Assembly (NCBI GenBank): GCA_019022495.1
Contig: JAFEKR010000050.1
Location: 240,160 to 304,159 of the forward strand
Direction: 5' to 3'
Source of the DNA: Epichloe hybrida
Taxonomy: Eukaryota > Ascomycota > Sordariomycetes > Hypocreales > Clavicipitaceae
Length of the DNA: 64,000 nt
Below are positions 22,737 through 33,838 of the stretch, piece after piece. Every line of letters begins with the position of its first letter. Positions within the stretch are counted from its first letter, which is position 1. The notes below the pieces were generated by a model, which did no database searches, was not told the DNA's origin, and worked only from the letters and a program-made list of their open reading frames with translations. A program made the translations under genes and the position numbers.

Positions 22737-24847
22737 ATGTCTGGTCGAAAGCTGGGAGGGGGCCGTGTTCTGGGTAGCGGCAAAGGTCTTGCCCCTCCAG
22801 CTCCGCCAACAGCTCCCCGATCGTCGAGTCCCCTCCCGCCCTCTGAGAGCACAGTTTCCATAGGCTCGGTTTCCATATCACCACCCGTGAGCGGAAGTTT
22901 ACCAGACGTCGGCCAGGATATTGGCTCCAGTATCAGCGTGGGCGCCCAGAGCAAGAACAATGCTGCTAATTCAGCCGCCCTCGTGTGTCCAATATGTAGT
23001 GAAGAGATGGTGAGTATCGCGGGCAGAGCTGGGGAACCGACGGCATACAGTCGAGTATCTAACAATTAGTCCAGGTCACACTGCTCCAGCTCAACCGACA
23101 CATTGATGACAGTCACCAAGAACTACCCTCAGCAGCACAGGACGAGGTTAAAACATGGTTCGACAAGCAGGTTCTCAAAGCCAAGCGCTTCCAGCCACTT
23201 TCTCTGATAAACCAGAAACTACGGGGCCTAGACGTCTTCGAGTCAAACGAGTCGCAGGCCATCGCAGGCCCTGCCCCGGTGCCAGGGAGAGCACCCGGCG
23301 AGTCTCTGATCGATCCCGATGACTTGATCACACGGAACCACTGGCAACGGTCGACAAGCCATGACTTGTGTACAGATCCCGCATGTGGCAAAAGACTAGG
23401 CACGATGAACGGCAACATCAATTGCCGACATTGCGGACGGCTGTTCTGCGAGGAACATACCATGTATCAAATGAAGCTTAGCAGGAGCGCGAATCACGAG
23501 CCGGAACGAGGCTACTGGGCAAGAGTCTGCGAAACATGCTACAAGTCTCGAGATGGCTACAACGACCACAATGGAGTAGTGGTTGATCACATGAACACGT
23601 TTGCAGCGATCAGGAGGAACAAGGTCGAACGCCATAATCTCGACGTGTCACGACTAGAAAAGCGGTTGACGAAATTGACGAGGCTGCTTGCCAATCCGCC
23701 GGAAAAGATGTCGGCCCAAAACGGCTCAATTTTGTCACCCGTAACATCACTGACCGGTCAAAAGAATCCCCGAAAGTTGCTTGAGCAGACCGTGGTCACC
23801 TGGGAGGACGATGAAAAGGTTGCCAAGTGTCCGTTTTGTCAGCAGGAATTCGGTTCGTGGACTTTTAGGCGGCATCACTGCCGGATCTGCGGCCGCGTCG
23901 TGTGTGCAGATGTCGCAACGGCATGCTCGTCCGAAGTCAGCCTCAACGTTGCCAACAGTAGTGCTACAGCGATATCCAAAGCATCAACAACAGAAAAAGT
24001 GCTGCACGCAAATGGCGAAACGGGCAACCTACCACTCGACGTACGCATGTGCCGAGAATGTAATCACACCATCTTCTCCGGCCGCGACTTCACAGCCTCG
24101 CTGCTCCACAAGCCACCAGACCAGAAGGCCTACGAGACACTGCGCCAGTTCGAGCGCGGCATCGGCCAACTCATGCCCTCGTTTCACCGAACCCTCCAAG
24201 TCCTCCAGCCACCCACTCTCCCCAACGGGGAGATGGACTTGTCCAGACCGCCCCCCACCCACGCCCAGATCCAAGAAGCAGGCAAGATTCGAAAACGACT
24301 CATGGACAGTTTCGCAAAGTACGGCATGGCCGCCAAACGACTCCGCGATCTCAGGACAGACAGCCCAACCCAGCAGCGATTGCAGCAAGCCGTGTACGCC
24401 TACTCCAGCAGCTTCCTGCACACAAACATGCTCCCGCTCAAGAGCCTGCCGCAAATGCTCCGCCACCGATCCGCGCCCTCCCAATACTCCTCGCGCTTCC
24501 ACACCACCACCACCACCACCCTGTCGCACTCGACGTCCAGTCTGCGCCATTTCGAGCTCGCCTCCGACGCAGGCTCCCATGCAGCCAGCGAAAGCAGCAC
24601 CGTCGTAAGCCAGCTCGAAACAGAGGAGAAGCATCTCAAAGAGCGACTGGCCGTGCTGGAAGAGCAAAAGTACATGGTGGAAGAGATGATAGGCTCTGCG
24701 ACGGGAGCCCGTCGATTCGAAGAAGTCGGGGCCTTGTCAAGAAACGTCGATGAGCTGGGCAGGGAGATTGCGGAGCTGACGACCAAGATCGGGCACGTGG
24801 AACAGAGGTGGGAAGGGGCATATCGAAACGGAAACGGAGCGTCTTGA
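22737..24847 (+). CDS. PEP7: FYVE-domain vacuolar sorting protein Pep7/Vac1
   Basis: Exons 22737-23009 and 23075-24847 give 681 aa. An N-terminal C2H2 finger (CPICSEEM...LNRHIDDSH, about 84-105) is joined across the single intron (GTGAGT...CCAG). A degenerate first FYVE-like zinc unit follows (about 190-247: CTDPACGKRL, CRHCGRLFCEEH, CETCYKS). A classical FYVE domain comes next (about 343-420) with the PI3P-binding RRHHCRICGRVVC signature. The C-terminal third is helical with coiled-coil character (EEKHLKERLAVLEEQKYMVEEMIGSAT), the position of the Rab-binding segment in this family. The known role is an effector of the endosomal Rab5-type GTPase tethering Golgi-derived vesicles at the endosome on the way to the vacuole. 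Architecture (C2H2, two FYVE-type units, coiled coil) matches yeast Vac1/Pep7. Confidence 0.92.
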
Positions 24848-25565
24848 AGGATCATGGTGAATGGGCGTCCGTTTCGCGTCAAGGCTTGGAGTCTGTTCAT
24901 TTGCACGGGCATCTCATCTTGGTTATCAAATAATGGCATGGGCACGGCACGGCACGGCACGGCACGGCGTTTAGGCGAGAATAATGCATGGGCATGGATT
25001 GCTGGTCATGACGTAGCATTAGCAATGTGGGCTTCTTGCCTACAAATATGCATAGAATGTGGAACAACGAGTAGGTTTACCATGAAAGGCGAATGAATGT
25101 CTTGTGTGTACGAACGCATCAGATACTACTCAGACAAGATCATTAAGTTATCATTACACACACGTCTAAAGGATGAAAAAAAAAAGGATGGTATATTTGG
25201 TTGGTAACTGAAACTTGTTTTCATGGATACCTAGTTCAACGAGGCCTATTCAAAACAAGTTGATATAACAAAAGTTACGAAATGCGTTGTGCAAAAGAAC
25301 CATCAAGGTCGTCCATAACGCCGTTTCCGCACTTCATGACTGATCTGTACACGATTTGACCATGATGGCTATAAACAAAAAGAACAAGAAAAAAAAAATA
25401 GTCAACATTCGTGATGAAAACGGATTCCAAAACTGTGTGCCGGACCGAATCCAAACAGAAAGCAGGCAGGTATTACAAAAACATAACCAAATCGGGATAT
25501 CTAAACGGAAAGAAGCAAAGGGGAAAATTGCGACCGCATCTGCAGCATGCCGTAGTCATACAGAA
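24848..25565. other. Convergent intergenic region PEP7 / MBP1
   Basis: The two flanking genes converge here. A short (GGCAC)n tract lies at 24938-24967. Otherwise AT-rich sequence, plausible for two 3' UTRs; no gene seen. Confidence 0.4.
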
Positions 25566-28157
25566 CTAATGTACCACGCCTTCTGCACCGCCGAGAAATC
25601 TTCGCACGCGGCCAATGTCGAGCTCGTCGCGCTCGCTTTCAACCGCCTTGAGGAGACCGTCTACCACGGCATCGATATCACTTTCTTGCACGCCCGTGCA
25701 CAAGGCGACGACGCGGCGGTACTTGATCTCGACTTCGCGACTCCGACCTTGTAGAGCCTGGACCATCTTGCGGGTGACGTCGCGACGACCCTCGATGGCG
25801 CGAATACGGGCCCGCAGGACAGACGTGGGAGGGAGCATTCCCTCGCTGCCGAGGCCTCCGCCGTTGGCTGATGACTCCTCTGCTGCTTCGAGCATTGCTG
25901 ATAGCTCGGTTTCCCAGGATGAGGAGGGGTTGGGTTGGGTTGATTGCGATTGCTCATTCATTAGACGAAGTTGCTCGTCTTCGCGGGCATGTGCCAGATT
26001 TGAGACTTTTTGGCGGGCAAGTTGCTGCTTCTTCACATTCTCCGTAAGCTGGTCGACACTCCTCCGAGCATCTCCCAGTTGTGTAGATGTGGTGCGAAGG
26101 GTGGCGTGCATCGCATCTAGTGACATCTGCTTGGCCTTCATTTCTTGCTGGAACGCCATGCCCATTTCGTTGAGCAAGTGCGTGATGGCTGATGAGAAAC
26201 AAGGTTAGTCAAAAATCAGAACGATGACGACTCCTCGAATTCTCTGGAGAAACTCACAGGCAATAATCTCATCACTACTTTCCCGCGTGCGTTGACTTGA
26301 GCCCGTGACGCCATTCTTCTCTGTCGAAAAATCATCACCCTTGGGTTTCTCTTCGGTATTCTCCCCACCAATGCCGAAATCAAGAGGCCGCAAACCAACA
26401 CGGTTTGCTATGTTGGGGTCGGCTCCCACTTCAAGGAGCTGTGAGATGATGCTTCTGTTGCCAATTCTTGCCCCTATGTTCAGAGCAGTATCACCCGAGC
26501 TATCCTGGGCATTGACAATCTCACTCATGAAACGGGCAATGCCCATTTTGGGGACGATTGATTGCGAGCTGGTTGGCGCGTTACCGTTGGTCTGGCTGCT
26601 TGGCACACTCCCTTGCCGAACTACCCATTCCAGAAGACTTTCGAGGTAGTACCGGCTGGCGGCATTTCGGCCCTTGACAGCGCTAGTCACGGCGATGTGA
26701 TGCAGAACAGTACGGCCCTTCTGGTCTCGCGATTCGATTGTGCCTCCTAGGACCTCTAGCAAGTCGGGGAACGAGCCTTGTTCCATTGAGTTGGTCACCA
26801 GACATGCCCGCATCAGTGCCGTCTCGCCCGACGCATTCACGCGATACGGCGATGCTCCGGCAGCGATCAGAGCGCGCAGAAGTGGCATGCGGGCCAGTGT
26901 TGCTGCCCAGTGAAGAGCAGTATGACTCTGGGGATCGATGGGCATATCGAGCTCAGCAGGACTGAATGTTCGAAGCATATCATGCTTGGAGGTATCCGCC
27001 ATGGAAGAATCCATGAAGAGGCCCATCAGCATGCCACGCTTCATCTCGACATCGGGAGACATCTCGTAAGGCAACGGTGCCAAGGGACCGTTGCCATCCT
27101 CACCGGGTGATCGATCATTGACGGCGCTCTGGGTGTAGATGAAGGACTCGTTCGGTTCTGTGGGTGAGCCGGGAAAAGCTGAGGCGTACATGTCCATGTT
27201 TTGTCCATAGCCACCAAAGCTGTCGGCCGGCGTCACTGTCACTCGCTGACGTTTTCTAGGAGGTTCATGTTCAGGCATGCCAGCCATGGCAGCTCCTTGT
27301 TGAGTCGAGTACGCAGAGCTTTCCGCCTGCTGTCCGTAGTCCGAAGAGTAACTCTGCTGTGAGTTTCCAGGAAACTCATCACCATTCTGCATTGAGGGCT
27401 GTCTGCTGAAGCTGGGTGCGCGAGTTGGGCCATTGCGACTCCTGGGGCCGGGCGAGTCGAACCGGGCTTTGCTGATAGCTGCGACGGCATGTGACGCCGT
27501 GCTGGATATATTCTTGAAAAAGGTGCCGGACATGCCATTAGGCCGGCCGTCTATGCTGGAGTTGTATAGGCGTTTTCGCTGAGCTGCCATGGCTTGCTCT
27601 TTCGTCGGCGTGTTGAAATCTCCTCTGCCAGCAACTCCGCCGTCTTGGCCCATGTCATATGTCAACAGTGGTCGAAGAGGCTCCTCCACACCATATTGTC
27701 GGCAAACCTCAACTCCTCTCTCAAACATGATCCATGTGCCCTGGTATTTGCCGTAACCCCCCTGGACCTTCTCATGGTCGCCGGTTTGGATCTCCTTCTC
27801 CAGGATTTTGGTTCGCTTGCCTTTGTCGACACCGGCAACTTTGAGAATTTGAGTAGCATTGAGCCACGAATCGTGTCTTCGTCTCATGACTGCCACGTTG
27901 TTGACCTCCATTTCGTACACGTCTACCCCGGAATATGAAGCCTGTGGACGGGAGCGAAAGATGATGATGGGAAATGATTAGTTTCTACGCAACGGATTGG
28001 GGAACCGAGCGACTGGCCTAGGTTAAAGGATACATACCGAGTAAATCTGGGGTCCATCGGGTCCGTTGTAACCCTGGTGAAAAGAGGCGCCATGCCTCGG
28101 TTGGGACTGCTGGCTCATCGAGAAAGACTGTTGCGATGACTGTGATGCGCAAGGCAT
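25566..28157 (-). CDS. MBP1: APSES transcription factor, Mbp1/Res2 subunit of MBF
   Basis: Exons (minus) are 28157-28038, 27941-26258 and 26188-25566, giving 808 aa. After a Gln/Ser-rich N-terminus the KilA-N/APSES DNA-binding domain starts at ASYSGVDVYEMEV and runs through MRRRHDSWLNATQILKVAGVDKGKRTKILEKE to GYGKYQGTWIMFERG (about 41-140). Ankyrin repeats follow in the centre: SHTALHWAATLARMPLLRALIAAGASPYRVNASGETALMRAC, GRTVLHHIAV and GDTALNIGARIGNRSIISQLLEVGADPNIANRVGLRPLDF. The C-terminus is a long coiled coil (exon 3). This order is that of Mbp1/Res2, the DNA-binding subunit of MBF, which drives G1/S genes at MluI cell-cycle boxes. All three exon joints keep frame (GTATGT, GTGAGT donors). 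Confidence 0.92.
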
Positions 28158-28742
28158 TCTAGATGGGTGCCTCTCCGGTATGGAGGGTGAAGAATGGTCG
28201 ACCTGTGAGAGTTTGTGGGAGTCGACAGGAAGAGATGCAGGTTTTGCGCAGTGGTTCTTTCGTCTCGGCGAAATCACCGGCCAAGGGAGGGAAAGCTGCC
28301 GCAAGGGCAGACGGCGGGCACAACTGTCAGTCAGAGTCAAAGATCATGTACGCACCCATAGAAGATATGGCAAAGACGTCGCCAGAGCCAGCTGTTCCGA
28401 TTTGATCCTGAATGCCAGCTGGGACGAAGATTGCGGCAACGATGCACAGCTTTGCTGGTGAAATGAATGGCGGAGTTAGGTGGGTTGGTTGGTTGCAGGG
28501 CAGGGCAGGGCAGGGCAGGGCAGGACAGGGCGTAATATTAGCGCGTGATCTCTCTCTGGTCTCTGGTCTCTGTCCTCTGGTCTCTGTCCTCTGGTCTCTG
28601 TCCAGAGTGCGGCGCTTCCTTCCTAGCTCGCCAGGACTGGTCAAGCCGATTCAGGTGCAAGTCAATGACGGGCGAGGGCTGTGTAATCACTAATACAGCA
28701 TCCTGCTCTACTAATTATTCTGTTTGTGCTTTGTTCAATGGA
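28158..28742. other. Upstream region of MBP1 with short tandem repeats
   Basis: It contains a (GGGCA)n tract at 28497-28530 and a GGTCTCTGTCCTCT repeat at 28555-28600. No gene seen; it ends at the target site of the adjacent MULE element. Confidence 0.4.
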
Positions 28743-28750
28743 TAATTATA
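28743..28750. repeat. Left 8-bp target site duplication of MULE element
   Basis: TAATTATA lies directly before the left terminal inverted repeat and is repeated exactly at 31309-31316 after the right one. Confidence 0.85.
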
Positions 28751-28804
28751 GGGCGTGGGTATCAAGCAACCCTCTTCTGTTAAATAGCAACCCTGTCTGT
28801 GGCT
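28751..28804 (+). repeat. Left terminal inverted repeat of the MULE
   Basis: It matches the reverse complement of 31256-31308 with only a few mismatches and one indel over about 54 bp. Confidence 0.9.
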
Positions 28805-31255
28805 GGTAGCCCAGTTGCCCCGTTACCGGCCGACCACGTGATTTTGCAGGCGGCCACGTACTAGTTAAACGTAGCCCCTAGCGCCCGCGTATAGCGCACC
28901 TAATACCATAAAATCGCAAATTAAAGCTAAATTAAAGCTATCCTTAATAGCTAAAAACACACAATATCCTATTATTATGGAGTCTCTCTTTAACCACGTT
29001 TTCCTACTAAAGAGGCTATCCTTAAGGCTACTAGAGCTATAGGTAAAGAGCTTGGCTTTAGTCTTGTAATTTATTGTAGAAAGCTAAATGCTAGCAATTA
29101 CAACCGAATTATCCTTTAATGTTATAAAGGTTGGAACTACACATCGTAGCATTATTAGGATATTTATCTAAAGAAGGCTTAGAAGAACTTAAGCTTATAG
29201 ATAACAGGCTGCCTATATAAGCTTATAATTACGGTTACCCCTAATAAGGATTATATTATTAAGAGGCAGCTATAGCAAGACTATAATTATAAGCTTACTA
29301 ATAGCTAGCATCTTAGTTAATTCTAATATAAAGTTATTTAAAAATATTACAAAGAGATTATTAATCTTTACAATAGTGGTTAGATTCCCTTAACAATACT
29401 AGCTATACTATGACGTAGCTACCTAACTAAAGTTAAGGGCATTACAAGGTAGGATATTAAGAATGCTATTTAACGCCATTAATTAAATAAACTTAATAGC
29501 TAATCTAAGATTAAGTGATTATATAACTAGCTTAAAGATAATAATACCTTTATCTTTAGGGACTAATATAGCTCTAATAGGCGTATCTAGAAGCTCTTTA
29601 TTATACCTATCTCTAGGCTTTAATTATTAAAGGAAAACCCTAACTACTTCTTCCTTAATTATATATATAAAATAAACCGCTTTAACCTTCCGTTATTTAA
29701 TGCTTATGGTATTACCTTAATAAAGAAAACCTTCTAATTTATAGCTTGCTTTATAAGCGGCAAGACTAAGGCTAATTTTAAGTAGGTAATTAACACTATC
29801 GCGAGAGTTCTAGTGGAGAGGTTAATTACAAGCCCTTAAATAATAATTACAGACCGCAATAAGGGATTAATTAAGGTAATTAAAAGGAACCTAACATTTA
29901 ATAAGACTCCTTATATTTTATGCTATTAGTATATTAATATAAATGTACTTGCTAAATACAAGTATTACTTCCCTAGGGTAACCTATAACTAAGAAAAACG
30001 CCGCATAGAGAGGGCACCTTAATTTACTAAATTCCTTAATGCTTAGAATAGTCTCCTTCTAAGTAAAATAAAGTCTAACTTTAAAAGAAACCTAGTAAGC
30101 TTCTAGTAGCCTAGTAGGTTCCTAGATTAAGCTATTAAATACGTGCTATAGACTTAAATTAATCTATTTAAAGAGAAGCTTATCTTATACTACGTTAATT
30201 AATATTATTACTTTAGTTATTATATTACCTCTGTTATTAAATCCTTAAATTTAGCAATAAAGCAAGCCCTTTAAAGTAGCATAGGCAATTTAAGCTATGT
30301 TTTTCAGTGCCTATAGAACTATTAGACTAATTAGGTTACTTAAGCTTAATAAGCCTTAACTTATAGATTTTATAAGCTACTAAATCTATTATAGTAGCCA
30401 CACTATAGCTTAATTTAAGAGAAAATTTTATACGTTACGTTATAGCTAATAGTTAATAAAGAAAAGGTCCTAGGACTAAAGCCTATAAAGAAGCTAGAAC
30501 TTACTAAAGAAAAGCTTGTAAAAACACTATGCTTACCTTATAAGCTTATTATATTATATAGTGTGCTATGCTAGTATTGTCTTTAGCGTTATATTAAGGA
30601 AGGGCAGCCTATTAAACTTAGTAATATTAATAAGCATTAGCACTGATATTATAGTGTTATTATGCCATTAGATATAGGCTCTTAGGTAAGACTATTTAAA
30701 CCCTTAGTAATAAAGGCAAAAGGCAAGCTAAAGGGAGCCCTTAGGTTAGAAAAGAGAAAGAATCCTATTATAGGCATAACTCATAAGCCCTCTAAATTTA
30801 AGCGCGCCTAGGTAGAGGAAGATAATAATACCTATGTTACCTAGGATGCCCTTTAACCACCGCCCTTAATAGCACTTACTGTAATTTAAACATTATAAAT
30901 AGCTTTAAAAGAGGTTATTAATATCTCTAATAATAACCTATATAAGCTAGGCACTAAGCATCCTTAAGCGTATGCCTAGATAGCTATAAGACTTAAAGAT
31001 ACTCCTTTAGATAATAGAGAGGATAATATTAATAATAATAGAGGCATTAGTATTAAGCAATAGGAGGTAAAGATAACTTTATAGGATACCCTAGGGGAGT
31101 TATTAATGTTATAGGAGTATTAGTATTATATTAATTAAAATCAAAGGCAGGCATAAGAGGTAAGGTTAATAATGCGGGACGGTCTAGACACTTAGTATAG
31201 ACTTACTATATAAATTACTATGGGCAGCTAGTATCGGGCGTCTTAGCCACCTGCT

Positions 31256-31308
31256 AGCCACGACAGGGTTGCTATTTAACAAAACAGGGTTGCCTTTTAC
31301 CCACGCCC
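31256..31308 (-). repeat. Right terminal inverted repeat of the MULE
   Basis: Inverted copy of 28751-28804; it ends in CCCACGCCC and is followed at once by the duplicated TAATTATA. Confidence 0.9.
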
Positions 31309-31316
31309 TAATTATA
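31309..31316. repeat. Right 8-bp target site duplication of MULE element
   Basis: Exact copy of 28743-28750. Confidence 0.85.
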
Positions 31317-32003
31317 ATGAATGCGAGGAACACGAACGAGGGGCAGCCGGCACGTATATGACGATGATGATAAGCTGGTGCAATGGAGTGTGAGCGCATC
31401 CAGAGCGCGTGAATGTGGATCGTCGTAAATTAATTTAAGCCCGCCGTGTCTGTTTCGTGAGCCTGGCGTGTCGAGGCGTGTCGAGGCGTGTCGCGGCGCG
31501 ACGCGATGGGCTCTTACTTTTTGTGCTAAAGTGCATACACAAGCTCGGCGCACGACGTTTACCAAGACGGCTTTGCCATCGAACAGGGAATAGGGACAAT
31601 ATCCAATCATCAGCAAGGCGAGAATCGATGCTTTGCTGCAATCCAGGGGAGCTCATCACAGATTCTGTCCGAAGCTGCGGCATGGCCAGCCAATTGTCGT
31701 GGAAAAAACGTGTCGGTCACTTACAAATTTTGTACACACCGTCACGTTGCAACCCGAGGTTGGTCCGGCCAGGATTGGTCCGGTCCAGTGGCTCCACTCA
31801 GCATTCGCCTTTGTCGTCAATCAAGAATCAAGCTCAAGCTCAAGCTCAAACCACCACACATACGTAGATTTGGACGCAGGCCTACAGAGTCCTACAGAGT
31901 CCTACAGAGTCCTACAGAGTCCTACGGAGTCCTACAGAGTGGGCAAGTCTGCTTCATCAACATACCTGACTGCGTACTATTGGCTTACGTCTCTGCCGTC
32001 ACA
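31317..32003. promoter_or_regulatory. Promoter region of LYR gene with 10-bp tandem repeat
   Basis: Six copies of CCTACAGAGT (the fifth CCTACGGAGT) occupy 31881-31940, ending 63 bp before the start codon. A (AAGCTC)n tract lies near 31830. The open frame that extends upstream of 32004 runs through these repeats and is not considered coding. Confidence 0.6.
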
Positions 32004-33098
32004 ATGCCTGCCCCATGGCAACCGTTGCCTCAATCTCTGCGGCCATTGCAACTCTATCGTTGCCTCCTGCGAGAGGCTTCCTATCTACCTCCAGCATTTC
32101 GACGAGCCATCGATTCGACGATTCGCACAAGGTTCCACAAAAATCGAGAAAATGGCATGCACACCAATAAACGTCTTTCCAAGGCCATGTCCTCACTGCG
32201 CACATTGCGGGCCGCCAACAGTGGTGACAAAGCTGCCATGACGGGCTTGGTGATGAAAGGGTTCGGCAGGACCGGGAACAGGAGGCGACAGCTCATGGCT
32301 CAATTGGTCAAACCACAAGGCCCTGGTGATACTCAAGCCCTGGAATCTATACTGGACCAGACCGCAGCTACAAGCACCGCAAGTCAGCCGCATGAGACAC
32401 GGAGTCCGAAAAACTCTTTTTTTGAGAGATGGGACCAGCCCAAATTGCTGCAAATCATACGTTCTCAGAAGCAGCAGCAGAAGGACACAAAGGGCTCAAC
32501 CAGCTGGCCGGGACAGTCCGTGAAAACCGTCGACCCAGATCTACATGTTCCAGAAACCAACATTTGGGGCAAGCTCCCTGCCCCCAACCTCGTGAGGACC
32601 AAACGAGCTCATTGGTGGCGGAGAAATGCGGACAAAATCATGCCGCCGCTCGGGAAAGGCGAATGGGATCTGTTACAGCGTCTGAGTAATGGTGCCCAGG
32701 AAACCGGCGAGTGGGCAGTTCCCTCAAGGCGCCCGCAATCTCGGACAGACTCGTCCACAAGCCAACTTGGCATGACCGACCAGTGGAACTGGGAAGCTCA
32801 TGCCACGGCATCGATAGCAAGAGTCGAACAACCAAAAACCATGTTGCGACAACGGCGCACTGGACAACACGATTCGGGTCCTTACGGCGGACGCTTGCGC
32901 AGCAGAGAGGTGTCCGGCAGGTGGTTCCGAAGAGTCTACAACAGGACGTGGCAGCTCACCCCAACCATGGAACAAGACCCCAACACGCTACGATATACTC
33001 TCAAATGGGGACATGCAGCACCAAATCTACCCTCGGCAACAGCGTCTCAGATGCAAGTTTTCGAGGGCGTTGATGAAAAGGGCAACAAAGCACACTGA
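32004..33098 (+). CDS. LYR-motif protein, Cup1-like N-terminal type
   Basis: A single exon of 364 aa from ATG 32004. Tandem repeats end 63 bp upstream, so the longer frame from 31710 is rejected. The N-terminus MPAPWQPLPQSLRPLQLYRCLLREASYLPP carries the LYR tripeptide (17-19) in the context seen in complex-1 LYR proteins, followed by a helical stretch AFRRAIDSTIRTRFHKNR. These proteins act in mitochondria as adaptors for acyl-carrier protein, iron-sulfur assembly or respiratory-complex and ribosome assembly. The long basic C-terminal extension (many RR, WWRR, WFRRVYNRTWQLTP) is unlike the small canonical LYRMs of about 100 aa. Similar extended forms are known in fungi; the precise partner cannot be deduced. 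It converges with the GNAT gene 122 bp downstream. Confidence 0.75.
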   Translation: MPAPWQPLPQSLRPLQLYRCLLREASYLPPAFRRAIDSTIRTRFHKNRENGMHTNKRLSKAMSSLRTLRAANSGDKAAMTGLVMKGFGRTGNRRRQLMAQLVKPQGPGDTQALESILDQTAATSTASQPHETRSPKNSFFERWDQPKLLQIIRSQKQQQKDTKGSTSWPGQSVKTVDPDLHVPETNIWGKLPAPNLVRTKRAHWWRRNADKIMPPLGKGEWDLLQRLSNGAQETGEWAVPSRRPQSRTDSSTSQLGMTDQWNWEAHATASIARVEQPKTMLRQRRTGQHDSGPYGGRLRSREVSGRWFRRVYNRTWQLTPTMEQDPNTLRYTLKWGHAAPNLPSATASQMQVFEGVDEKGNKAH

Positions 33099-33220
33099 AG
33101 CACACTGAAGCACACTGATGTTCTGGCGCTTGAGTCTCGACCCTGCACTGTCGGGTTGGATGTCGAAGCTGCATTTTGTTCTTCATTGTCGGGGACACAA
33201 ATGTGACATTCGTACTGGTA

Positions 33221-33838
33221 CTAATCCAAGAGACGAGCAAGCCTTTGCAGACCAGGTCCCTCGACACGCATGCCCAGCCACTCATCCATGGCCGTGGCCC
33301 CGATGCTCTCATAAAACTTGATGCTGGGCTCGTTCCACCTGAGCACAGCCCAATCCAGCCTGCCGCCTTCCATAGCGACAACCTGCTTCGCCAACTCAAC
33401 CAGCAGTCTCTTTCCATGGCCACTCCCCCGCTCAGATGGCTGAACAAAAAGATCCTCGAGGTAGATGCCCGGCCTGGCGCGCCACGTGCTATAGTTGTAG
33501 AAGTACAGCGCCATCCCCACCGCTTTGCCGTCTGGATTGAACACCAACAAGCAGCGAGATGGTCGATGCGGCGTTATGGGCTCCGTGTTCGGGACAGTGG
33601 CATCATCCCCCGCTGAATCGGACGGCGCAAAAGCAATGGTGCTCTCAATGGTCTCGAGAGTAGCCTCCACGGCGTCAGGCTCCTTTTCGTACAGCGCAAG
33701 AGCCTTGATGAGCTCCAGAATGACTGGCGCGTCTATAATTCCCACGGTCAATCGCAGTGAAGATGATGGCAGGGGGTGTTTCACGCCGTGCATCATACCT
33801 TGGCGGCGGGCGTGTCGCACTGTTGCTTCCGACACCAT
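33221..33838 (-). CDS. GNAT-family N-acetyltransferase (SSAT-like)
   Basis: Exons (minus) 33838-33799 and 33732-33221 give 183 aa. The short intron (GTATGA...TTATAG, 66 nt) joins EATVRHARRQ to DAPVILELIKALALYEKEPD, restoring the usual start TVRxAxxxDxxxILxLIxxLAxYEK of diamine/thialysine acetyltransferases. The acetyl-CoA site is visible as YLEDLFVQPSERGSGHGKRLLVELAKQ (QPxxRGxGxGK-type), followed by WAVLRWNEPSIKFYESIGA, where the Asn/Tyr pattern is standard. The likely reaction is acetyl transfer from acetyl-CoA to a polyamine or other amine, in the cytosol. The unspliced frame that continues to 34234 lacks family similarity and is set aside. Confidence 0.85.
   Translation of the reverse strand: MVSEATVRHARRQGMMHGVKHPLPSSSLRLTVGIIDAPVILELIKALALYEKEPDAVEATLETIESTIAFAPSDSAGDDATVPNTEPITPHRPSRCLLVFNPDGKAVGMALYFYNYSTWRARPGIYLEDLFVQPSERGSGHGKRLLVELAKQVVAMEGGRLDWAVLRWNEPSIKFYESIGATAMDEWLGMRVEGPGLQRLARLLD

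Larger units (their letters stand above)
28751..31308 (+). mobile_element. Mutator-like (MULE/Hop-type) DNA transposon, RIP-inactivated
   Basis: A 2,558-bp element with terminal inverted repeats (28751-28804 and 31256-31308) starting GGGCGTGGGTA and sharing GTTAAATAGCAACCCTGTC; GCAACCCT occurs twice within each end. An 8-bp direct repeat flanks it. Frame 2 (plus) encodes a MULE transposase remnant. There is an N-terminal FAR1-like segment near 29042-29110 (KELGFSLVIYCRK). The transposase core lies at about 29640-29960, with NRFNLPLFNAYGIT, ITDRNKGLIK, and CY*YIN*NVLA in place of the usual CRWHINKNVLA. The frame is broken only by RIP-type TAG/TAA. RIP affects about 28,870-31,170; the outermost 120-140 bp keep normal composition. 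Confidence 0.92.

Noticed and set aside
1..31308. Starship-type giant element bounded by the AT-rich blocks
   Set aside because: No captain-like tyrosine recombinase was recognised, and the genes between are ordinary conserved housekeeping genes.
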